A stretch of 64,000 nt of DNA from an uncultured Faecalibacterium sp. (GCA_900765105.1 CAAFQM010000126.1:1-64000), one strand, 5' to 3'. Positions 8,864 to 17,677 are shown, counted from the first letter of the stretch. Notes: a model not told the origin generated them from the letters alone. Numbers and translations are program-made.

Positions 8864-8920
8864 TAAGCGGCAGGACGGTCTTGCGCCAGCAAGATGGAGG
8901 GGTCTCACCCCGACAAGCCC
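8864..8920 (+). repeat. Structured direct repeat, copy 2 (57 bp)
   Basis: This is the second copy of the 58-bp element, 36 bp after the first, with the same two internal hairpins and one C fewer in the C run. A TATAAT element (8932-8937), probably for the TSCPD gene, begins 12 bp after it. Confidence 0.9.
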
Positions 8921-8988
8921 TGGTAGAATACTATAATAATAGGCGCCCAAGCGCCAAAAGAATTTGTAATAAGAGAGGATTTTGAACG

Positions 8989-9252
8989 ATGAGCAAGGAA
9001 TTCAGTTTTCCGAACAGGGGCACCTGCTCCCAGCAGACAAACTTTGTGCTGAACGATGACCACACCATTGAGTCCATCGAGGTCATCGGCGGCTGCAACG
9101 GCAATCTGAAAGGCATCTGCCGTCTGGTCAAGGGGATGAAGGCAGAGGATGTGATCGCACGTCTGGATGGTACGATCTGCGGTTTCCGCAACACCAGCTG
9201 CCCGGATCAGATCGCCAAGAACCTGAAAAAGGCTCTGGCCGAGATGGAGTAA
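8989..9252 (+). CDS. TSCPD domain protein (TIGR03905-like)
   Basis: An 87-residue small protein carries the naming motif TSCPD at 69-73. It has five cysteines (13, 36, 44, 64, 71), which suggests metal or cluster binding. Members of this family are widespread in Clostridia and have no firm function; related domains occur at the C-terminus of some ribonucleotide reductases. The start follows AGAGAGG. TATAAT at 8932-8937 is a likely -10 and a terminator closes the unit at 9295. The family call is confident, the role unknown. Confidence 0.85.
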   Translation: MSKEFSFPNRGTCSQQTNFVLNDDHTIESIEVIGGCNGNLKGICRLVKGMKAEDVIARLDGTICGFRNTSCPDQIAKNLKKALAEME

Positions 9253-9263
9253 CCGCATCGATG

Positions 9264-9295
9264 AAAGGGAGATGCCGAAAGGTGTCTCCCTTTTT
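9264..9295 (+). terminator. Intrinsic terminator after the TSCPD gene
   Basis: AAAGGGAGA and TCTCCCTTT pair around a GAAA-containing loop and are followed by a T run. Confidence 0.85.
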
Positions 9296-9390
9296 ATGTT
9301 TCATGCCCCGACACAAACAGCTGTTTTTTTTCGCTCGTTCAGGGCTATACTTCTTGTGCAAATGATTTTTGATCAGCAAGGAGCAAAGCA

Positions 9391-11691
9391 ATGAGCATCT
9401 GGGAGAAAATGGGCTTTGGCGGGTACAGGGGCTTTTCACGGGAATCAGCCGGGCTGCTGCGCACGGCTGTGGAGCTGGCTGGGAACTTCGGCTGCGAAAA
9501 AGCCGATACCGGGCATCTTCTGCTGGCTATGCTCCGGCAGGAAGACAGCGCCGCAGCACGGTTCCTGAACGGAAAGCGAATCACGGAACAGGCGGTGCGC
9601 CGTCAGCTGGCCGAGAACCGATGCGCCCCTGCACGGCATCTGGACCATTGCGCCTTTGCACCCGATCTGCGCCGCACGATGGATTACGCCATCATCGGGG
9701 CACAAAACGCACACATTTCCCGTGCAGAACCGGAACACCTGCTCTGCGCCATGCTGGAGGATGACGGCTGTACTGCCGGGTTGCTGCTGGCCTCCATGGG
9801 CTTGTCGCTCACCGAAGCTGTGCGGGAATGCCGCCAGCTTTCCGGGCAATTTGTGCTTCCGTATCAGTCCCGCGCAACGGTCAGTGCACCCCGCGGGAGC
9901 CGTGCCAGCGATAAATATTGCCGTGACCTGACCCGCCGCGCCGCCGAACGGGAACTGGATCCGGTATTCTGCAGGGACGCAGAGCTGGACCGCATGGTCG
10001 AGATCCTCTGCCGCCGCCAGAAAAATAACCCCTGCCTTGTGGGGGAACCGGGCGTTGGCAAGACAGCTCTTGCTGAGGGTCTTGCCCAGCGCATCTCTGC
10101 CGGGAACGTTCCGCAGGCGCTGAAAGGCCGACGGCTGCTGGCACTGGATATGGCCAGCCTTGTGGCGGGCACCAAGTACCGCGGCGATTTTGAAGAGCGT
10201 TTCAAGAATCTGCTGGAAGAACTGGTGCGGGACGGCAGCGCAATCCTGTTTGTGGACGAGTTCCACACCATCGTGGGCGCAGGAGCGGCGGAAGGCGCAA
10301 TCGATGCAGCCAGCATCCTGAAACCGGTCCTCGCACGGGGCGAGATGCAGATCATCGGTGCCACGACCAACGAAGAGTTCCGCACCCATATCCAGAAGGA
10401 TGCTGCGCTGGAACGCCGCTTCGGGCGGGTGCAGGTGGAGGAACCCACGCCGGAACAAGCCCTGGATATCCTCGAGGGCCTTGCACCCCGTTACGAGCGA
10501 TACCACAGCGTAAGGCTCCCGCCAGAAACACTGCGGGCAGCGGTCGAATTATCGGTACGATATCTGCCGGGGCGTTTCCTGCCGGATAAATCTATCGATC
10601 TGATGGACGAAGCCTGCGCGGCGGCCCGCATTTGCGCCGAACAGGAAAAGCGCACCCAGCCCGTTCTGAAACCGGATGATATTGCCCGGGTAGTGGCGCA
10701 GGCCAGCGGCGTGCCTGCAGAGCGGGTAGGGGAGCAGGAGCGGGAACGGCTGGACAGGCTGGAGGACCGGCTGAATGCAGAGATCGTAGGGCAGAAGCAG
10801 GCCGTTGCCGCCGTGGCAGGAGCCATCCGCCGCAGCCGGACAGGACTTGGCGAACCGGGCAGGCCGATCGGGGCGATGCTGTTTCTCGGGCCGACCGGCG
10901 TGGGTAAAACGGCCCTCGCCCGTGCATTGGCCGTCGGCTGGTTCGGCAGCGAGAAAGCCCTGCTCAAGTTTGATATGTCGGAGTATCAGGAGCAGCACAC
11001 AACAGCCCGGCTGCTGGGTGCGCCGCCGGGCTATCTCGGCCACGATGAGGGCGGTCAGCTGACCGAAGCGGTGCGCCGCCGCCCCTACAGCGTGGTGCTG
11101 TTCGATGAGATCGAAAAGGCTCACCCAGATATCCAGAACATCCTGCTGCAGATCCTTGAGGACGGTCAACTGACCGATGCCATGGGCCGCAAGGCGGATT
11201 TCCGCAATACCATCGTTCTGCTCACTTCCAACCTCGGGGCGAGGTTTCTGGCCGGCCAGTCTGCTCCGCTGGGCTTTGCGCCCGGCAGCGAAGCGTTGTT
11301 TGAAAAGCAGTCGGCACAGGCTGTGGAGGAGGCTAAAAAGTGGTTCCGTCCGGAGCTGGTCGGACGTCTGGATGAGATGATCGTATTCCGCCCGCTGGCA
11401 GAAGAAAGCCTTTGTGCCATCACGGAAAAAATGCTCTGTCAGCTGGAAGCTCGTGCTGCCCGCAGCGGCTACCAGCTGCGGCACACCCCGCGTGTGGGGC
11501 AGGCCCTTGCAGCAAAGGCGCAGTCTGCCTACGGGGCACGGGAGCTGCGCCGTGCCGTTGACCGTGCCGTGGAGCAGGCACTGGCCGACCGCATTGCTTC
11601 CGGGCAGGCGGCTGCAGGCCAGCACTGGACGGCAGACTGTACTGCCGAGGGAACGGTCATTCTCCGGGCAGATGAACCCGCAACCTTATGA
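9391..11691 (+). CDS. Clp protease ATP-binding subunit (ClpC/ClpA type)
   Basis: This 766-residue Hsp100 unfoldase has an N-terminal double Clp-N repeat (about 10-145) and a first AAA+ module with Walker A GEPGVGKT near 219. The second module has Walker A GPTGVGKT near 500. A tripeptide LGF near 627, in the loop where ClpC and ClpA dock on ClpP, indicates that it feeds a ClpP protease. The region between the AAA+ modules is short, so the coiled-coil M-domain of ClpC or ClpB is reduced or missing. That makes it ClpA-like in length. AAGGAG lies 7 bases before the start. No clpP is in the window. It may be a second, accessory unfoldase. Confidence 0.85.
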   Translation: MSIWEKMGFGGYRGFSRESAGLLRTAVELAGNFGCEKADTGHLLLAMLRQEDSAAARFLNGKRITEQAVRRQLAENRCAPARHLDHCAFAPDLRRTMDYAIIGAQNAHISRAEPEHLLCAMLEDDGCTAGLLLASMGLSLTEAVRECRQLSGQFVLPYQSRATVSAPRGSRASDKYCRDLTRRAAERELDPVFCRDAELDRMVEILCRRQKNNPCLVGEPGVGKTALAEGLAQRISAGNVPQALKGRRLLALDMASLVAGTKYRGDFEERFKNLLEELVRDGSAILFVDEFHTIVGAGAAEGAIDAASILKPVLARGEMQIIGATTNEEFRTHIQKDAALERRFGRVQVEEPTPEQALDILEGLAPRYERYHSVRLPPETLRAAVELSVRYLPGRFLPDKSIDLMDEACAAARICAEQEKRTQPVLKPDDIARVVAQASGVPAERVGEQERERLDRLEDRLNAEIVGQKQAVAAVAGAIRRSRTGLGEPGRPIGAMLFLGPTGVGKTALARALAVGWFGSEKALLKFDMSEYQEQHTTARLLGAPPGYLGHDEGGQLTEAVRRRPYSVVLFDEIEKAHPDIQNILLQILEDGQLTDAMGRKADFRNTIVLLTSNLGARFLAGQSAPLGFAPGSEALFEKQSAQAVEEAKKWFRPELVGRLDEMIVFRPLAEESLCAITEKMLCQLEARAARSGYQLRHTPRVGQALAAKAQSAYGARELRRAVDRAVEQALADRIASGQAAAGQHWTADCTAEGTVILRADEPATL

Positions 11692-11697
11692 TTTCGC

Positions 11698-11725
11698 TTG
11701 CATCCTGCGTTTTTTCTGCTATCAT
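11698..11725 (+). promoter_or_regulatory. Promoter of the lipid kinase gene
   Basis: TTGCAT, a 16-bp spacer and TATCAT begin just after the clp stop codon. Confidence 0.5.
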
Positions 11726-11754
11726 AGAAATAACAGCAAATGCAGGAGGAAATC

Positions 11755-12750
11755 ATGCAGATATTGTTTATCTTGAATCCCACCGCCGGAAAGACCGACT
11801 GTACCCGGGAACTGCCCCGGCAAATCGAAGAAGCGGCTGCCCGGGCAGGGCTTTCCGCGCAGGAATATACCATTCAGGTCACGACCCATGCGGGCCATGC
11901 ACGGGAACTGGCCCATGCGGCAGCAGAACAGACCCGGCAGACAGGGGAGACGCTTCACATCTATACAGCAGGCGGCGACGGCACCTTCAACGAAGCGCTT
12001 ACCGGCGCTTACGGATACAAAAACGCCGCCGTGGGCTGCCTGCCCTTCGGAAGTGGAAATGACTTTCTGCGTACCTTCGGCACAAAAGAAGAGTTTTTGG
12101 ACCTGGATGCCCAGCTTGCCGGAGGAGAAGTGCCCATCGACCTGATGGAGACGAGTCTCGGCCTTTCGGCGACCATCTGCGCCGCCGGTCTGGATGCGCA
12201 GGTGGCCTATGGAATCCCGAAATTCCGGCGCATCCCGCTGTGCGGCGGAGAGATGGCCTATGCACTTTCCATCGTTCAGCAGCTGTGTGGTCCTATCGGA
12301 CGCCGGGTGGAATACACGATTGATGGCGAGACCATGACAGTGGATTGTCTGATGTGCGCTGTGTGCAATGGCCGCACTTATGGCGGAGGTTTCTGTGCTG
12401 CACCCGAAGCCCGGCCCGATGACGGCTGGCTGGATGTGTATATCATCCGCAAGGTGAGCCGCCTGACCATTGCAAAACTGCTCGGCCTGTACAAAAACGG
12501 CCGGCACTTCCGTAACGGTCATCTTCTGCCGGAGGTGGAACCGTATTTCATTTATCGCCGGGCAAAAAGCGTGACCCTGAAAGCTGCAGACGGACGTGGC
12601 CCCATTGTGGCAACGGCAGACGGCGAGTGCGTCCCGAAAGAAGAGGTTCGCGTACAGGTGCAGCCCCTTGCCGGACGGATCCTTCTGCCCAAACCGGCCT
12701 ATGAGCGCTTTGCCATGCAAAAGGCCGCGCAGCACGCGGGCAGTATCTGA
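11755..12750 (+). CDS. Diacylglycerol/lipid kinase family protein
   Basis: This 331-residue DagK_cat protein is related to YegS/DgkB, which phosphorylate diacylglycerol or similar lipids at the inner face of the membrane. The N-terminus has the NPTAGK segment and the nucleotide-binding GGDGTFNE motif near 72-79, followed by PFGSGND. The start at 11755 is preferred over the in-frame ATG at 11740 because AGGAGG lies between the two, five bases before the second ATG. It has its own promoter, so it is probably not in an operon with clp. Whether the lipid is diacylglycerol or a sphingoid-like molecule cannot be read here. Confidence 0.85.
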   Translation: MQILFILNPTAGKTDCTRELPRQIEEAAARAGLSAQEYTIQVTTHAGHARELAHAAAEQTRQTGETLHIYTAGGDGTFNEALTGAYGYKNAAVGCLPFGSGNDFLRTFGTKEEFLDLDAQLAGGEVPIDLMETSLGLSATICAAGLDAQVAYGIPKFRRIPLCGGEMAYALSIVQQLCGPIGRRVEYTIDGETMTVDCLMCAVCNGRTYGGGFCAAPEARPDDGWLDVYIIRKVSRLTIAKLLGLYKNGRHFRNGHLLPEVEPYFIYRRAKSVTLKAADGRGPIVATADGECVPKEEVRVQVQPLAGRILLPKPAYERFAMQKAAQHAGSI

Positions 12751-12784
12751 GACGGCATTCCAACGGAAAAGCAGCAAATTTTAT

Positions 12785-12826
12785 CTTCTCCCCTCTGTCC
12801 CGGGTGACCGGAGCAGCGGGGAGAAT
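12785..12826 (+). terminator. Possible terminator after the lipid kinase
   Basis: TTCTCCCC and GGGGAGAA pair across a long GC-rich loop and are followed by a short T-rich stretch. Confidence 0.4.
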
Positions 12827-12905
12827 CATTTTGTCACATTTTGTTCTTATTTCCAGCAAATAGGGCCGGTTGCTCAAAATTTAAACATCAGCCCTTGTTT
12901 GTTGA

Positions 12906-12935
12906 TTGTTCCCGCCCGGGAAAGCGGGGTATACT
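12906..12935 (+). promoter_or_regulatory. Promoter of the oleate hydratase gene with palindromic spacer
   Basis: TTGTTC, an 18-bp spacer and TATACT. The spacer contains an inverted repeat (CCCGC and GCGGG separated by 8 bases) that could be a repressor site between the -35 and -10. Confidence 0.45.
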
Positions 12936-12990
12936 ATTGCCATGAGGAAAGCATGAAGATGCTGAATAAAATCAAGGAGGTACGTTCTTT

Positions 12991-14763
12991 ATGTATTATT
13001 CCAGTGGCAATTACGAAGCTTTTGCACACCCGAAGAAGCCCGAGGGTGTCGATCATAAATCCGCTTATATCATCGGCTCCGGTCTGGCTGCACTGACCGC
13101 TGCCTGCTATCTGGTGCGTGATGGCCAGATGCGGGGTGAGCATGTGCATGTGTTCGAAAAGGACCCTATTCCCGGCGGTGCCTGCGACGGCTACAAGTAT
13201 GATGTCGGCTATGTGATGCGTGGCGGCCGTGAGATGGACAACCATTTCGAGGTCATGTGGGATATGCTGCGCTCCATTCCTTCGCTGGAAACCGAGGGCG
13301 CCAGCGTGCTGGACGAGTATTACTGGCTGAACAAGGAAGACCCCAACTTCTCGCTCTGCCGTGCAACCGTCGATCAGGGTCAGGATGCCCACACCGACGG
13401 CAAGTTCGGCCTGTCCGATAAGGGTGCCATGGAGATCATGAAGCTGTTCTTCACCCCTGATGAGCAGCTGCAGGACAAAAAGATCACCGACTTCTTTGAC
13501 GATGAAGTGCTGAACACCAATTTCTGGATGTACTGGCGCACCATGTTCGCTTTTGAGAACTGGCACAGCGCACTGGAAATGAAGCGGTATATCAAGCGCT
13601 ACATCCACCACATCGGCGGCCTGCCGGACTTTACGGCTCTGCGCTTTACCCGCTACAATCAGTATGAGTCCATCATTCTGCCCATGACCGAATACCTGAA
13701 GAGTTTCGGCGTGCAGTTCCACTACGAAACCAAGGTCACAGATGTCAAATTCGACATTCAGGGCGACCGCAAGATGGCAAGTTCTGTCACCGTGGAGCAC
13801 GCAGGCGAGGTCTCCAACATCGACCTGACCGAGAACGATCTGCTGTTCATCACAAACGGCGGTTGCGTGGAAAGCTGCACTGTTGGCTCCCAGAACAAGG
13901 CCACCGGCATGGATCCCACCATCAGGCCCGGCAACGGCTGGGATCTGTGGAAGAAGATCGCTGCACAGGATCCTTCCTTCGGTCATCCCGAAAAGTTCTG
14001 CTCCGATCCTGAGCTTTCCAACTGGGAAAGTGCTACCATCACCACGCTGGACGACAAGATCCCGCAGTATATCCAGAAGATCTGCAAGCGCGATCCGTTC
14101 AGCGGCCACACCGTCACCGGCGGCATCGTCACGGTCAAGGATTCCAGCTGGCTGCTCAGCTGGACGCTGAACCGTCAGCAGCAGTTCCGCGATCAGCCCA
14201 AGGATCAGCTGTGCGTCTGGATCTACAGCCTGTTCACCGATAAGCCCGGTGATTACGTCAAGAAACCCATGCGCGAGTGCACCGGCAAGGAGATCTGCAT
14301 GGAGTGGCTGTACCACATCGGCGTGCCCACTGACCAGATCGAAGAGCTGGCTGAGCACAGCGCTAACACCGTTCCGGTCATGATGCCCTATATTGATGCA
14401 TTCTTTATGCCGCGTGCCATGGGCGACCGCCCCGACATCGTGCCGGAAGGCGCTGTCAACTTTGCCTTTATCGGCCAGTTTGCCGAGACCGAGCGCGACA
14501 CCATCTTCACCACCGAATATTCCATGCGCACCGGTATGGAAGCCGTTTACACCCTGCTGAACATCGACCGCGGCGTGCCGGAAGTCTGGGGCAGCACCTA
14601 CGATGTGCGCGACCTGCTGAATGCAACGGTCAAGCTGCGCGACGGCAAAAAGATCACCGACATGGATCTGCCGCTCATTCCGCGTCTTGCCATGAAGGAA
14701 GCCCTGAAGAAGATCGAGGGCACCGACATTGAAAAGCTGCTCAAGGAATATAATGCCATCTGA
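12991..14763 (+). CDS. ohyA: Oleate hydratase (myosin-cross-reactive antigen family)
   Basis: This FAD enzyme adds water to the cis-9 double bond of oleate and similar free fatty acids, giving 10-hydroxy acids; in gut bacteria it is seen as a detoxifying step. The 590-residue length is that of the family. The dinucleotide-binding motif GSGLAALTAACYL lies near 29-41 and the hallmark RGGREMDNHFE near 76-86 includes the residues that hold FAD and activate water. AAGGAGG precedes the start by 10 bases. The gene is alone, with its own promoter and a strong terminator. Exposure to host or dietary unsaturated fatty acids is the likely cue, but no regulator gene is nearby. Confidence 0.93.
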   Translation: MYYSSGNYEAFAHPKKPEGVDHKSAYIIGSGLAALTAACYLVRDGQMRGEHVHVFEKDPIPGGACDGYKYDVGYVMRGGREMDNHFEVMWDMLRSIPSLETEGASVLDEYYWLNKEDPNFSLCRATVDQGQDAHTDGKFGLSDKGAMEIMKLFFTPDEQLQDKKITDFFDDEVLNTNFWMYWRTMFAFENWHSALEMKRYIKRYIHHIGGLPDFTALRFTRYNQYESIILPMTEYLKSFGVQFHYETKVTDVKFDIQGDRKMASSVTVEHAGEVSNIDLTENDLLFITNGGCVESCTVGSQNKATGMDPTIRPGNGWDLWKKIAAQDPSFGHPEKFCSDPELSNWESATITTLDDKIPQYIQKICKRDPFSGHTVTGGIVTVKDSSWLLSWTLNRQQQFRDQPKDQLCVWIYSLFTDKPGDYVKKPMRECTGKEICMEWLYHIGVPTDQIEELAEHSANTVPVMMPYIDAFFMPRAMGDRPDIVPEGAVNFAFIGQFAETERDTIFTTEYSMRTGMEAVYTLLNIDRGVPEVWGSTYDVRDLLNATVKLRDGKKITDMDLPLIPRLAMKEALKKIEGTDIEKLLKEYNAI

Positions 14764-14802
14764 GACTGAGTTCTCCGGCTTCTGAGCCGGGATCCCCCAT
14801 AT

Positions 14803-14846
14803 AAAATCATCCCTGTATGCTGAGACGGCTGCAGGGATGATTTTTT
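14803..14846 (+). terminator. Intrinsic terminator after oleate hydratase
   Basis: AAATCATCCCTG and CAGGGATGATTT form a 12-bp stem around an 18-nt loop and end in a T run. Confidence 0.85.
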
Positions 14847-14926
14847 GTTTTCTTGAAAAAACGGAAGGTTTGCACAAAACAAACGGCATAAAACACTTAG
14901 ATTTGAACAAATCCGGCGGAAGACAC

Positions 14927-14955
14927 TTGTTCTGCAACGGGTTCTGTGGTATGCT
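14927..14955 (+). promoter_or_regulatory. Promoter of the 5'-nucleotidase gene
   Basis: TTGTTC, a 17-bp spacer and TATGCT, about 75 bp before the start codon. Confidence 0.45.
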
Positions 14956-15030
14956 TAAAACAATGGATGCCGGGGCGGACTGTGCACCCGGCAGGAATAT
15001 GAATGCAACAAGAGGAGGTCGTTTTTTGCC

Positions 15031-16788
15031 ATGAAACAGCTTATCTCCCGCCGCAATTTCCTGAAAGCCGCCGGGGTGACCACCGCTGCGGCTGCCATCA
15101 GTCTGGGCGCTCCTGCCGCATCGGCGTGCATCGGCGATTTTGAGGATATCACCATCCTCTACACCAACGATGTCCACACTTACATCGACAAACAAAGCCC
15201 GGAGCTTACCTATGCGGCCATTGCCGCTCTGAAGAAGAGCTATCAGGACGCCGGAAAGAATGTTCTGCTGGTGGATGCGGGCGACCATATTCAGGGCACC
15301 GCTTACGGCTCCATGGACGAAGGCGCGTCCATTATCCAGCTGATGAATGCCGCCGGTTATGATGCTGCGACCCCCGGCAACCATGAGTTTGATTACGGCA
15401 TGGACCGTGCCCGGGCAGCTATGCGGGAAGCAGATTACCCGTATCTGTCCTGCAACTGGGTCTATGAACCGCTGGGCACCCGTGTTCTGCCGGATGTAAA
15501 GTATTTCCGTCTCGGCGGGCGGACGATCGCGCTGGTCGGTGTAACGACGCCTGAGACCTTTACCAAGTCTACGCCGGCGTACTTCATGGACCCGAGCCAG
15601 AGCGTTTATATCTATGATATTCTGGGCGGCGACGACGGCCAGAAGCTGTACAAGGCCGTGCAGAGATCCATTGATAAGGCAAAGGTCATTGCGGACTACG
15701 TCATTGGTCTGGGACATCTGGGTGTTGATCCGTCCTCTTCGCCGTGGACCAGCCGGGAAGTCATTGAGCACACTTCCGGCTTCGATGCTTTCATTGATGG
15801 CCATTCTCACACCGTCATGGAGTGTGAGTGGGTGAAGGACCTGTCCGGCAAGGCGGTGGCGCTGACCCAGACTGGTTCCTATTTTGCCAATGTCGGCGAA
15901 ATGACCATCAAGGCAGACGGTTCCATCGAAACAAAACTGGTCTCTTCCTATGATGGTGTGGACAGTGCTGCAGCAGCAATTCAGTCTGCATGGGTGAACA
16001 CGGTGGACGAGATGCTGGGCGAGAAGATCGCAGTGGCCGATACCAAATTCTATATCACCGACCCGGAGACCGGCAACCGCCGTATCCGTTCGGCCGAAAC
16101 GAACCTTGGCGATTTCGTGGCTGACGGCATCTATACTTACTTCAATGAGATCGAACAGCTGCATTGCGATGTGGCCATTATGAACGGCGGCGGTATCCGT
16201 GCAGACGAGGAGGCCGGTTACTGGACCTTCAAGACCTGCAAACAGATCAGCCCCTTTGGCAATGTGGCCTGCCTGATGTCGGTTACCGGCAAACAGATTC
16301 AGGACGCGCTGGAATTTGCTGCCCGCTTTGCCGGAGAAGAAGGCAAGGAGAACGGCGGCTTCCTGCAGGTGGCTGGCGCGACGTATGAGATCCACACCGA
16401 TATCCCCAACACGGTGCAGACCGACGATAAGAATATCTGGATCGGCAGCGCCACCGGAACGCCCCGTGTACAGAATGTTAAAATCTATGACAAGGCTTCC
16501 GGAACCTATGTGCCGCTTGACCCGGCAAAGACCTATGCATTGGCCGGTATGAACTATACCCTGCGCAATCTGGGCGACGGCTTTGCCATGTTTGATGGCG
16601 CCGAGCTAATCAAGGACTATGTGTCCGAGGATTATCTTGTCATGTCCACTTATGCCATGAGCTTTGGCGGTGTGGATGGCGAGGGTCTGCCGCACCTGTC
16701 CACGGCAAACAGTCCGCTGGCAGATTACCCGGGCTACCTGCTGGATTATGAGGATCCCTACGGCGCAGGCCGCATTACCATTTTGTAA
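15031..16788 (+). CDS. Exported 5'-nucleotidase / metallophosphatase (UshA family)
   Basis: This predicted 585-residue secreted enzyme dephosphorylates nucleotides outside the cell. The N-terminus has SRRNFLK (6-12), an alanine-rich hydrophobic stretch and an ASA site near 31, a twin-arginine-type leader. The metallophosphatase domain shows the classical metal ligands in order: DVHTY near 49, DAGDH near 85, GNHEFDYG near 116 and GHSHT near 258. The C-terminal nucleotide-binding domain starts at GGGIRAD near 386. The RBS is GAGGAGG. It stands alone between a promoter and a terminator. It probably salvages nucleosides, consistent with the purine permease and guaB in the same window. Confidence 0.85.
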   Translation: MKQLISRRNFLKAAGVTTAAAAISLGAPAASACIGDFEDITILYTNDVHTYIDKQSPELTYAAIAALKKSYQDAGKNVLLVDAGDHIQGTAYGSMDEGASIIQLMNAAGYDAATPGNHEFDYGMDRARAAMREADYPYLSCNWVYEPLGTRVLPDVKYFRLGGRTIALVGVTTPETFTKSTPAYFMDPSQSVYIYDILGGDDGQKLYKAVQRSIDKAKVIADYVIGLGHLGVDPSSSPWTSREVIEHTSGFDAFIDGHSHTVMECEWVKDLSGKAVALTQTGSYFANVGEMTIKADGSIETKLVSSYDGVDSAAAAIQSAWVNTVDEMLGEKIAVADTKFYITDPETGNRRIRSAETNLGDFVADGIYTYFNEIEQLHCDVAIMNGGGIRADEEAGYWTFKTCKQISPFGNVACLMSVTGKQIQDALEFAARFAGEEGKENGGFLQVAGATYEIHTDIPNTVQTDDKNIWIGSATGTPRVQNVKIYDKASGTYVPLDPAKTYALAGMNYTLRNLGDGFAMFDGAELIKDYVSEDYLVMSTYAMSFGGVDGEGLPHLSTANSPLADYPGYLLDYEDPYGAGRITIL

Positions 16789-16825
16789 AAGAAAGTCCTA
16801 TCAGGGCAGAACCAACTGTATAACA

Positions 16826-16856
16826 AAACCGGGCAGTCTGCGGGCTGCCCGGTTTT
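16826..16856 (+). terminator. Intrinsic terminator after the 5'-nucleotidase
   Basis: AACCGGGCAG and CTGCCCGGTT pair around a short loop and are followed by T5. Confidence 0.9.
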
Positions 16857-16960
16857 TGCGTCTTTGCATCCTCCTGCGATTATAAAAAAGTTTTCCGCTA
16901 ATAATGCCCAGAGCAAAGCAGAGGGCATTCTGAATCGTTGCGCCGTGCAGAATAACAAAA

Positions 16961-16992
16961 CAGAAAAGCCACCTGAGTTTCCTCAGATGGCT
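16961..16992 (-). terminator. Terminator of tRNA-Gln
   Basis: Read on the minus strand, AGCCATCTGAG and CTCAGGTGGCT pair across a 4-nt loop (one mismatch) and are followed by TTTTCTGTTTTG, just after the tRNA 3' end. Confidence 0.8.
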
Positions 16993-16998
16993 TTGTTC

Positions 16999-17072
16999 TG
17001 GTTGGGGATGAGAGAATCGAACTCCCACAAGTAGAGTCAGAGTCTACCGCACTACCACTATGCAAATCCCCA
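16999..17072 (-). tRNA. tRNA-Gln (anticodon CUG)
   Basis: Read on the minus strand, a 74-nt cloverleaf has acceptor stem TGGGGAT/ATCCCCA, including the U1-A72 pair typical of tRNA-Gln. The anticodon stem is GTAGA/TCTAC with loop CTCTGAC (anticodon CTG), and the T arm is GGGAG/CTCTC. The 3' CCA is encoded, unlike the tRNA-Leu at 5238. Confidence 0.95.
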
Positions 17073-17115
17073 ATATTCTGTTTTGCTTTGCGGGGTGAGC
17101 CGCTCGACGTGTGCT

Positions 17116-17144
17116 ATTATACGCGGAAAAGTCTGACTTGTCAA
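17116..17144 (-). promoter_or_regulatory. Perfect consensus promoter of tRNA-Gln
   Basis: On the minus strand TTGACA (17139-17144), a 17-bp spacer and TATAAT (17116-17121) match the sigma-A consensus at all twelve positions. Confidence 0.92.
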
Positions 17145-17296
17145 GCGGATTTTATAAAAAAATCAGAAATTTTGAAAAACGTGCGAATCACCGAAAAAAG
17201 ACTTTTGCATCCTGACCACAAACCGGCATATTCCGCACACCCATCCTCATATACTGAAATGTGCAAACCCGGAAACGCACAAAAGGAGGATGGCCT

Positions 17297-17581
17297 ATGA
17301 CGGAACGAACCACACAAAACACCCAGACCCTGCTTTCGCCCCGTATCCCGCGGGATGATGAGCACGAACGCTACCACCCGGAACTGGAAGAAGAGCTCAA
17401 GGAGTGCCTGTTCTGCCTGAAGCGCAACGAGATGATGTTTGATCTTGAGGTAGATACCGACCTCATCGAGCAGCGCATCTATGAGCGGCAGGCGCTTTTG
17501 TGCCGCTACCGGTACTTACTGTCCCGCGCACGGGAGCTTGGCCTGCACACCGTTCTGACAAAGTATCAGCCGCAAGGATGA
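17297..17581 (+). CDS. DUF2508 (YaaL-like) small protein
   Basis: A 94-residue soluble, mostly helical protein. Its C-terminal part (DTDLIEQRIYERQALLCRYR then LLSRARE) fits the DUF2508/YaaL pattern of DPDLIDxxIYxxxAAExRYxYLL. In Bacillus subtilis yaaL lies in the recR-yaaL-bofA region, a few genes from yaaO, an Orn/Lys/Arg decarboxylase homologue; here a decarboxylase-family gene also follows, 1.8 kb on. The start at 17297 follows AAAAGGAGGATGGCCT, a much better site than the in-frame ATG at 17261. The function is unknown; possible roles are only guessed from neighbourhood. Confidence 0.7.
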   Translation: MTERTTQNTQTLLSPRIPRDDEHERYHPELEEELKECLFCLKRNEMMFDLEVDTDLIEQRIYERQALLCRYRYLLSRARELGLHTVLTKYQPQG

Positions 17582-17632
17582 AATAGAAACTCCCGGCCCC
17601 ATACACAATGTTGATTTCACGATACAAAAATC

Positions 17633-17661
17633 TTGACAGAACCCGTCTTGCGTGTTATCAT
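17633..17661 (+). promoter_or_regulatory. Strong promoter of the SCIFF peptide gene
   Basis: A perfect -35 TTGACA, a 17-bp spacer and TATCAT, about 70 bp before the peptide start. This implies high expression of the precursor peptide. Confidence 0.75.
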
Positions 17662-17677
17662 ATGAAAAGATAAATGC

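Noticed and set aside
8770..8920. CRISPR array
   Set aside because: Only two repeats of 57-58 bp with a 36-bp gap that forms a hairpin, and no cas genes.
12934..16395. 1153-residue minus-strand ORF across oleate hydratase and nucleotidase
   Set aside because: It spans two confident plus-strand genes and the terminator between them, and shows no domain.
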